Assembly (NCBI GenBank): GCA_947176455.1
Contig: CAMWQQ010000153.1
Span: forward strand, 1 to 5,014
Direction of reading: 5' to 3'
DNA: 5,014 nt
Origin: an uncultured Odoribacter sp.
GTDB taxonomy: Bacteria; Bacteroidota; Bacteroidia; Bacteroidales; Marinifilaceae
This document shows positions 1-5,014 of the stretch, piece after piece; within the stretch, counting starts at the first letter, position 1, and every line of letters begins with the position of its first letter. Under the pieces are notes generated by a model. The model saw nothing but the letters and a program-made list of their open reading frames with translations. It was not told where the DNA came from and made no database searches. The position numbers and the translations under genes are program-made.

Positions 1-43
1 AATCATAAGCATTAGGATTAAAAAAGGATTCATATTCGACCAT
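1..43 (-). CDS. Possible fifth operon gene, only its first 14 codons in the window
   Basis: An ATG at 41-43 opens a frame that stays open to the left edge and reads MVEYESFFNPNAYD. It begins 24 bases after the ATPase stop, on the same strand, and is preceded by an A-rich tract (CTTGAAAA), as often seen before starts in Bacteroidota. Spacing and orientation fit a continuing operon. Fourteen codons without a stop can occur by chance, so this is tentative. The acidic and aromatic opening ending in NAYD recalls the beginning of some class I SAM-dependent methyltransferases, where a YDxW-like motif is common, but the decisive residues lie outside the window. No function is assigned. Confidence 0.45.
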   Translation of the reverse strand, partial: MVEYESFFNPNAYD

Positions 44-48
44 TTTTC

Positions 49-59
49 AAGTTCAACTT
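49..59. repeat. Short palindrome AAGTT-C-AACTT between the ATPase and the edge gene
   Basis: An eleven-base perfect inverted repeat with a single central base lies just below the GC-rich inverted repeat and just before the A-rich tract at the putative start at 43. It is too short to form a stable hairpin alone. It might be a small protein-binding site or chance; nothing in the window supports a specific regulator. Confidence 0.2.
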
Positions 60-61
60 AT

Positions 62-75
62 CCCGGTTCACCGGG
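62..75 (-). repeat. GC-rich inverted repeat across the ATPase stop codon
   Basis: On the transcript strand this reads CCCGGTGAACCGGG: a five-pair stem CCCGG/CCGGG with loop TGAA, which contains the TGA stop of the ATPase. It is not followed by a T-rich tract, so it does not look like an intrinsic terminator, and the probable next gene begins close by. It could be an intercistronic hairpin that affects mRNA stability or the relative output of the next gene, or it could be chance in a Pro-Arg C-terminal codon context. Confidence 0.35.
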
Positions 76-820
76 GGAGGATGTACACGTCATTTCGATG
101 ACGCAGCACCTCCACTTCCACGTCATACAGTTTCTCAATGTTTTCCGGAGTATAAACAGAGCGTCCGCCACAGGCAAAGACTTCTCCCTGTTTCAGCATA
201 AGCACCTTGTTGCAATATCGTGCCGCCATATTGACGTCGTGAATGGTGATTGCCACCGTCATTCCTTCGTCCGCCAGGCGTTGCAAAAGTCGCATCACTT
301 TCATCTGGTGGCTGATGTCCAGGTTGGCTATCGGCTCGTCCAGCAAAAGCAGGGAAGGCTGTTGCGCCAAAGCACGGGCGATGAACACCCGCTGCCGCTG
401 TCCTCCGCTGAGCGTGTCCAACCCGCGCATTGCCACTTTTTCCAAATCCAGGCGTTCCAGCAAACTGGCGACACAATCCATATCTTCCGGTAATGGCCGG
501 CTACGGATATAAGGTTTCCTTCCCAACAAAACGGTATCGAATACGCTGATGCCACCGATGAACTCCTCCGTTTGCGGAATATAAGCCAACAGACGGGACA
601 ACCGGTCGGCAGGTATCTCGTGCAACGCCACACCCCCTATCCGAATCGCTCCCGTGTTTATTTTCAGGATACGGGCAAGACATTTCAGCAAAGTGCTTTT
701 CCCGGAACCGTTCTGCCCGAGAATGGCAAGCATCTCCCCCGGTCCAGCCTCAAAAGAAATGTGTCTCAGGGCTTTGAAGCCCGGATAATCAAATGATATG
801 TCCTCAACCTGTAATTGCAT
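68..820 (-). CDS. FecE/BtuD-family ABC transporter ATPase
   Basis: Cytoplasmic nucleotide-binding subunit that powers the permease by ATP hydrolysis. It has 250 residues, typical for the family, with every catalytic element intact: Walker A GQNGSGKST (35-43, lysine 41), Q-loop glutamine 83 in AYIPQ, signature LSGGQ (137-141), Walker B LLLLDEP (157-163, with glutamate 162), D-loop NLD (166-168) and H-loop histidine 194. VFDTVLLGRKPYI (93-105) matches the segment after the Q-loop in iron-chelate and cobalamin importer ATPases, and the C-terminal VYTPENIEKLYDVEVEV is also typical of that subfamily. The ATG at 818-820 puts the usual beta strand (LQVEDISFDYPG) directly at the N-terminus, so no other start is needed. 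There is no clear Shine-Dalgarno site in the 30 bases upstream. A GC-rich inverted repeat covers the stop codon. The family is secure; the substrate depends on the other subunits. Confidence 0.96.
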   Translation of the reverse strand: MQLQVEDISFDYPGFKALRHISFEAGPGEMLAILGQNGSGKSTLLKCLARILKINTGAIRIGGVALHEIPADRLSRLLAYIPQTEEFIGGISVFDTVLLGRKPYIRSRPLPEDMDCVASLLERLDLEKVAMRGLDTLSGGQRQRVFIARALAQQPSLLLLDEPIANLDISHQMKVMRLLQRLADEGMTVAITIHDVNMAARYCNKVLMLKQGEVFACGGRSVYTPENIEKLYDVEVEVLRHRNDVYILPR

Positions 821-850
821 AAGGTATGATTTAGGTTTGCCAAAAAAGAG

Positions 851-1909
851 CTATCCGCCTTTCTTCCGGGTCAACAGAAACAAAAACAACGGTACGCCCA
901 AAAAAGAGGTCAGTATCCCCACCGGCAAGACAATCGGCGAAACAACGGTACGCGCCACCGTATCGCACAGCAACAGAAACATTCCCCCGAATACGACCGA
1001 GCCGGTGAGCAGAAATTCCTCGTTTTCGCCCATCCATTTTCGGACGATATGCGGAACCACCAATCCAACAAAGGCAATTACGCCAAAGAAGGAAACCGCC
1101 ACCGCTGTGCACAAAGAAGCAATGACCAGTCCGGATATCCGACTCCTTTGGGGAGACACACCCATGCTCTGCGCATAGTCGTCCCCGGATGCCAGCACCT
1201 TGTAATCCCAGCGTTTAAAATAAAAATAGAGCAACGCCGGCAACAAGACGACGAGCATAATCCCTATTTTGTCCCAGTCGCCCCGCCCCAGGTCCCCGAA
1301 GTTCCAGAATACGATAGAAGCCAGTTGCACGTTGTCCGCCAAATATTGCATCACCGCGATGCCTGCGCCGAACAGGGAATTGATGATGACTCCCGACAAA
1401 ACAATCGTCTCCACCGATGCCCGCCTTGCCTTTACAATCAGCAGGATGACCGCCAGTCCCAACAGGCTTCCCGCAAAAGCGAACAAAGTTACGAGGCAAG
1501 GAGCGACTGGGGCAAACCAGGCAGAAGCCTGAACTGCTCCGGCGATACTTCCCCCGAAAACGATGCAGCACGAAGCACCGAAAGCCGCCGCATTGGAAAT
1601 GCCCAGCGTGTACGGGGACGCCAACGGATTGCGCAACAGGATTTGCATCACCGTTCCCGACAACGAAAGAACCACTCCGGTAACGATAGCCGCCAATATT
1701 CTCGGCAAACGGATGTTCAATACGATTTGCCGGCTCATTTCAATGTCTTTTCCCAGCAACAAATCCACGATTTCCCGGCAACCGGTCCGATGAGCCCCCG
1801 CCATCAAGGCGATACCCCCCGTAACGCACAACAACAGGGACATGCACCCGATAAACCTCCGGTTACGGGTCCGGTATTTTTTATATTGAGCAACAATCTT
1901 GTTCATCAT
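851..1909 (-). CDS. FecCD/BtuC-family inner-membrane permease of a metal-chelate ABC importer
   Basis: Transmembrane subunit that would act as a homodimer carrying the chelate across the inner membrane. It has 352 residues, normal for this family, which has ten membrane helices. Hydrophobic segments are visible near 20-38, 70-92, 106-124, 135-159, 168-190, 214-231, 258-287, 303-322 and 329-347, the 258-287 stretch probably covering more than one. Family motifs seen are RLPR (67-70), RNPLASPYTLGIS (93-105), WNFGDLGRGDW (202-212), the coupling-region GVIAFVGLVVPHIVR (276-290) and PVGILTSFLGVP (329-340) near the C-terminus. The start is the first of two adjacent ATG codons (1907-1909, 1904-1906), 8 bases after the binding-protein stop; either could be used. 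No Shine-Dalgarno sequence is seen in the short gap, so translation may be coupled to the upstream gene. The ATPase gene follows 30 bases after the stop. Its partners are the ATPase and the binding lipoprotein. Confidence 0.96.
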   Translation of the reverse strand: MMNKIVAQYKKYRTRNRRFIGCMSLLLCVTGGIALMAGAHRTGCREIVDLLLGKDIEMSRQIVLNIRLPRILAAIVTGVVLSLSGTVMQILLRNPLASPYTLGISNAAAFGASCCIVFGGSIAGAVQASAWFAPVAPCLVTLFAFAGSLLGLAVILLIVKARRASVETIVLSGVIINSLFGAGIAVMQYLADNVQLASIVFWNFGDLGRGDWDKIGIMLVVLLPALLYFYFKRWDYKVLASGDDYAQSMGVSPQRSRISGLVIASLCTAVAVSFFGVIAFVGLVVPHIVRKWMGENEEFLLTGSVVFGGMFLLLCDTVARTVVSPIVLPVGILTSFLGVPLFLFLLTRKKGG

Positions 1910-1917
1910 CTGTCAAA

Positions 1918-2988
1918 TTACCATTCTGCAAGACTTCTGTGTTTTCCCCAGCATCCAACCAAGTCGGACGCAATGGGGGCTCCGACAAAATGAAACATGA
2001 TTTCGTTAGCCTTGTCTTCCATTGAAATATCGGCAAAGCGTTCCGGATAAAGCACTTTCCCGATATACCAAGCGTTAACGAGCATTACTCCAAAATTGGA
2101 ATGATGATTGTTATAAGGCCACAAAGCATAAATCTGCCCCGTCCGGCAGGCTTTCAGCAAACGATTCAGCCCCGGACGGTTCCTCAACTCTTCACGTACC
2201 AACGGTTCCCCTCCCGCATCGACAAAAATGACGTCGGGATTCCATTCCAGCAACTGTTCCCAGTCAATGTACGTGCCGGTAATCGGCGACACAAAGGTCG
2301 AATCCAGACCGGATGCGACATTATCCGCCCCCAGAAAATCAAACGCCGCATAGTAAGGGTCAGTCGAAACAATGCCCTTTTGCCCTTTATAGGAAATTCC
2401 CCCGACATACACTTTCCGGGATTTGTCCTCGCCTGCCGTTCTTTTTTTCAAATCGGCAAGCTGTGCGTCGATAAAAGCGAGCAGCGTGTCCACTTGCGCC
2501 TCCGTATGCAACACTTCTCCGATTTGTCGCAAAGACTGACAAAACACCGACCGCTTTCGCCCCATATCCCCGTACTCGATGGCAAAAACAGGTATTCCGG
2601 TACGTCGTTGCAATTCGTCCGCATCCCCGGGCGTCGTAGAGGACATAAAAATCACCTCGGGTCGTGCCAGCATCAGCAATTCCGGCTCTCCACCCATTCC
2701 CGGACCGATGACAGGCTTACGGAGCAATTCGGGATGAGCAAACGCATGGGTAAATTCGTTATGCCGGGTTTCCTGTTCTTCCACTCCGCAAATAAAAGGG
2801 ACACCCCCGGCATAAGTCACCAGCCGAATTGCCGAAGAACGGATACAAACCACCCTGCCGACGGTGTCGGGCAACGCGACACGGCGTCCCAAAGCATCCG
2901 ACACCATTCTTGTCGCAACTTTCCGACCACCCGGTACCGCACAGGCGCAACAGGACAAAAGAAGAAACAAGCCGTAAATAATTCTCAT
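1918..2988 (-). CDS. Periplasmic substrate-binding lipoprotein of a metal-chelate ABC importer (BtuF/FecB-like)
   Basis: Class III (PF01497-type) binding protein that would receive the ligand from the receptor and deliver it to the permease. I chose the ATG at 2986-2988 (356 residues). The frame stays open upstream to 3153, but that extension overlaps the receptor gene and lacks a signal, whereas the chosen start gives MRIIYGLFLLLSCCAC, a lipoprotein signal. The lipid-bearing cysteine could be C13 (LLSC), C14 or C16. An N-terminal lobe begins with VSDALGRRVALPD (29-41). The family pattern of a lobe strand after a helix is seen at GEPELLMLARPEVIFM (100-115), then GIPVFAIEYGD (131-141), a long linking helix (about 143-185), and a C-terminal lobe with KVYVGG (192-197), ITGTYIDW (236-243), WNPDVIFVD (249-257) and a distinctive WPYNNHHSNF (290-299) followed by YIGKVLYPERF. 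Length is normal for the family. It sits 8 bases before the permease gene. The ligand cannot be read from sequence; iron chelate, heme or corrinoid all remain possible. Confidence 0.92.
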   Translation of the reverse strand: MRIIYGLFLLLSCCACAVPGGRKVATRMVSDALGRRVALPDTVGRVVCIRSSAIRLVTYAGGVPFICGVEEQETRHNEFTHAFAHPELLRKPVIGPGMGGEPELLMLARPEVIFMSSTTPGDADELQRRTGIPVFAIEYGDMGRKRSVFCQSLRQIGEVLHTEAQVDTLLAFIDAQLADLKKRTAGEDKSRKVYVGGISYKGQKGIVSTDPYYAAFDFLGADNVASGLDSTFVSPITGTYIDWEQLLEWNPDVIFVDAGGEPLVREELRNRPGLNRLLKACRTGQIYALWPYNNHHSNFGVMLVNAWYIGKVLYPERFADISMEDKANEIMFHFVGAPIASDLVGCWGKHRSLAEW

Positions 2989-2999
2989 AACCGATTCAT
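2985..2999 (-). other. Four-codon mini-ORF bridging receptor stop and binding-protein start
   Basis: Directly after the receptor stop (TGA, 3000-3002) an ATG at 2997-2999 opens a four-codon frame (M-N-R-L) whose TGA overlaps the ATG of the binding protein as ATGA. The arrangement TGA-ATG...ATGA would let ribosomes finishing the receptor reinitiate and reach the next start without a Shine-Dalgarno site. This is seen in sequence, but the coupling role is inference, and such a short frame can arise by chance in an 11-base gap. Confidence 0.25.
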
Positions 3000-5014
3000 T
3001 CAATGGATGTGTATTGCCAATTTCAAATTCACCAGTCTTCCTGCCGACACGTAATTTCGGGTATTCAGATGCCGGTTGTTGAAGAGGTTGATGATGTCCG
3101 CCCCGACATAAAGCCTGTTCCGGAGGAACCACCTGGAAACCTGAACGTCCCATACGGCAAAACCCGCTATCGAGGCGGTATTGTCCTCCGCCGTGTATTG
3201 CTTGGACTTATACCGTCCCCGAAACATCACGTCGACCACTCCGCCCGTCCACAAGACGTATCCCTTCACCTGATTGCGCGGAGCATAGGTCAGCACCTTA
3301 CCGTTCAATTCGGATTTTTTCCCGAAGTCTTTCACCCTCGGGTCATTATAGGAATAGTTCAGGTTGATTTTCAAACCATTCACCGGCAGATAATCCCAAT
3401 CGACCTCCACTCCTTTCATATTCACCCTGGAAACATTCTCCCGCTTGAAAATGTCTATCTTTCCCCACATTTTTTCCCCGGTAGCCACATAGTAGAGAAA
3501 ATCCCTTCCCCGGGCATAATATAACGAAGGAGAAAACGACAAGCGGGAAGTCAGCCGGAAAGTCCCGCCCACCTCATAATTATCCAAACGTTCGGGGCCC
3601 AATTCGGGATTGGCGATTTTTGGACCTACCCACATCCAGCCGGAACGACAGAGGTCGTCCAGTATGGATGCCCGGAAACCCTGCGAATAAGAAAGATAGG
3701 CGGAAATTGACATGGTCGGATTAAAACGCAACGCCACCTTGGGCGAGAAATGTTCCCAGCGATTATTTTTCAGACTTCCGTTATAGCCGTTGAAGTTAGC
3801 CACATTATCGCCCTCCGCCAGGAACCAGCCTTTATGGAAAAAAGCGTTGTCGTAACGTATCGCCACTTGCAACCAGAAACGTTCTTTCCAAAAATTCAAT
3901 TCATCCATAACAAACAGGGACAGCATGGTCATCGTTCCCTGATTGAACACCTTGTCCGGCGAAGTCACATAATGGTCGCCACCGTCGATGCTGCCGTTCT
4001 TGAACTCTCCGCCAATGGCTAAATCATGCCGTTTCCCCGTGAAACGGGTATGCAGCACAGCCCCCCAGTCATCCCGGTGGGACTTTACCCTGAACTGCTG
4101 ATAACCGCCACCGTTCATCCGCTCGTCCAGCCGGAAATAATCCTGGCGTTGAAAATACAGGGCGGCATTGTAAGAAAATTTTCCTTCCCCGCCGTGAAAA
4201 CGACTTTGTATGCGGTGGTGATTGAAATGGCGGTATTCCCCGTCGGGCGCCTCTATCTTTTCCCCTTCTCCCCTTTTGTCCCGATACAGGTCGTAGGACA
4301 AATCCACATTGAACAACGGACCGGGCGTGACCAACACTTTGGTGTATAGTCCACCTTCTTTCATAAAACGAGCCACGCTGTAATCGGGCGTCGTCCTTAA
4401 ACTGTCGGGAATATTGTTGAAACCATCGCTTTGATTGAAGTATCCGGAAACCAACAAGGCGAGCCGCTCTCCCAAACGGCTGGACACGCCGACATTCGCC
4501 TTCCAAGTGTTGAGCGACCCGTATGCTCCGGAAGCATTCAGGGAAAAGGCATCAAGGGGTTTCTTGCCGATGATGTTGATGACTCCCCCCATGGCGTTGT
4601 TCCCGTAGAGCGAAGAACCGGGTCCCTTGAATACCTCTATGCGCTGTACATTATCCAGATGTATGGCGTTCCAGTTTACCGACCCCTCATCCGAGGTATT
4701 TATCGGCAATCCGTCAAAAAGCACCAGCGTGCGTCCCTGCTCGTCTCCCGCCAATCCCCGGATGCTGACGTTGCTATGGATATTGCTGATTCCGTCGGAA
4801 CGGGTCGTATTCACCCCCGAAATCATGGTCAGAATATCGTCCACGCTCTGCGCCGGACTATTCCGCAACAACAGCGGAGTCACAATGCTGATGTTTCCAG
4901 GACTTTGTTCCACCGGACGTTCCTTTCCGGAACCAGTGACCACAACTTCCCGCAAGACCAACGCCGTATCGACAACCGTATTTTCCGCCCGAAGCGGAAC
5001 GCCTGCCGACAAGC
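3000..5014 (-). CDS. TonB-dependent outer-membrane receptor, 5' end cut by window edge
   Basis: Outer-membrane beta-barrel receptor that imports a large chelate (siderophore, heme or corrinoid class) using TonB energy. About 670 residues are visible, numbered here from the first codon, TTG at 5012. That TTG is probably an internal leucine of the signal peptide rather than the start: the first residues (LSAGVPLRAEN) look like the end of an export signal with cleavage near residue 9. A TonB-box-like EVVVTG lies at 22-27, with no carboxypeptidase-like or STN domain before the plug, unlike SusC-type receptors. The plug spans about 33-155 with VSIRG, LVLFDGLPIN, IEVFKGPGSSLYG and GGVINI. The barrel follows, with a FRAP-like GFRAS (445-449), NPEL (468-471) and a final INLFNNR and YVSAGR strand region. 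The protein ends in IHIH rather than the usual aromatic residue. It is the first visible gene of the operon; the binding protein starts 11 bases after its stop. The family is secure, the substrate is not. Confidence 0.95.
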   Translation of the reverse strand, partial: LSAGVPLRAENTVVDTALVLREVVVTGSGKERPVEQSPGNISIVTPLLLRNSPAQSVDDILTMISGVNTTRSDGISNIHSNVSIRGLAGDEQGRTLVLFDGLPINTSDEGSVNWNAIHLDNVQRIEVFKGPGSSLYGNNAMGGVINIIGKKPLDAFSLNASGAYGSLNTWKANVGVSSRLGERLALLVSGYFNQSDGFNNIPDSLRTTPDYSVARFMKEGGLYTKVLVTPGPLFNVDLSYDLYRDKRGEGEKIEAPDGEYRHFNHHRIQSRFHGGEGKFSYNAALYFQRQDYFRLDERMNGGGYQQFRVKSHRDDWGAVLHTRFTGKRHDLAIGGEFKNGSIDGGDHYVTSPDKVFNQGTMTMLSLFVMDELNFWKERFWLQVAIRYDNAFFHKGWFLAEGDNVANFNGYNGSLKNNRWEHFSPKVALRFNPTMSISAYLSYSQGFRASILDDLCRSGWMWVGPKIANPELGPERLDNYEVGGTFRLTSRLSFSPSLYYARGRDFLYYVATGEKMWGKIDIFKRENVSRVNMKGVEVDWDYLPVNGLKINLNYSYNDPRVKDFGKKSELNGKVLTYAPRNQVKGYVLWTGGVVDVMFRGRYKSKQYTAEDNTASIAGFAVWDVQVSRWFLRNRLYVGADIINLFNNRHLNTRNYVSAGRLVNLKLAIHIH

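Noticed and set aside
62..75. Intrinsic transcription terminator at the end of the ATPase gene
   Set aside because: The hairpin is not followed by a T-rich run on the transcript strand, and a probable gene starts within about 20 bases.
821..850. Internal promoter in the 30-base gap before the ATPase gene
   Set aside because: The gap has a T-run (CTCTTTTTTGG) but no second element matching the Bacteroidota TAnnTTTG box at the right distance.
1049..1993. 314-codon open frame on the plus strand
   Set aside because: It lies antisense to the permease gene. Its translation is a Gln/Arg/His/Pro-rich string without domains or membrane segments, while the opposite strand encodes a clear FecCD permease.
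2101..3054. 317-codon open frame on the plus strand
   Set aside because: Antisense to the binding-protein gene, with no recognisable motif; the minus-strand protein carries a lipoprotein signal and family motifs.
2989..3153. 55-residue N-terminal extension of the binding protein from an ATG at 3153
   Set aside because: It would overlap the end of the receptor gene and bury the lipoprotein signal inside the protein; the ATG at 2988 gives a proper signal peptide.
4069..4506. 145-codon frame on the minus strand inside the receptor
   Set aside because: It is an out-of-frame reading of the receptor barrel and has no features of its own.
5010..5012. TTG as the start codon of the receptor
   Set aside because: The residues after it look like the tail of a signal peptide and lack the basic and hydrophobic start, so the true start most likely lies outside the window.

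Overview
The window carries one co-directional gene block, all on the minus strand and read from high to low coordinates. In order of transcription it holds a TonB-dependent outer-membrane receptor (its N-terminus runs off the right edge), a lipoprotein-type class III substrate-binding protein, a FecCD/BtuC-family permease and a FecE/BtuD-family ATPase. The first codons of a probable fifth gene run off the left edge. No RNA gene, mobile element, CRISPR array or long repeat is visible, and no gap between genes exceeds 30 bases.

Together the genes form a complete import route for a scarce chelate: the receptor takes the ligand through the outer membrane using TonB energy, the lipoprotein collects it in the periplasm, the permease passes it through the inner membrane and the ATPase drives that step. 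This architecture is established for iron-siderophore, heme and corrinoid uptake. The sequence does not settle which ligand is carried here. The receptor lacks a histidine between its FRAP-like and NPxL-like motifs, which argues mildly against a classical HmuR-type heme receptor. Histidine pairs do occur elsewhere in both the receptor and the binding protein.

The organism is a Gram-negative bacterium because of the TonB receptor. The absence of Shine-Dalgarno sequences, the A-rich tract before the putative fifth start codon, and a lipoprotein binding protein encoded directly behind its receptor suggest Bacteroidota, probably Bacteroidales with roughly balanced base composition. This is inference without a search.

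Spacing between genes is 11, 8, 30 and (putatively) 24 bases, so a single transcript is likely. The main promoter, and any Fur site or cobalamin riboswitch that would identify the ligand, would lie beyond the right edge. I see a conventional uptake operon. The most open points are the edge gene at the left, the ligand identity, and a few odd residues in the receptor and binding protein.
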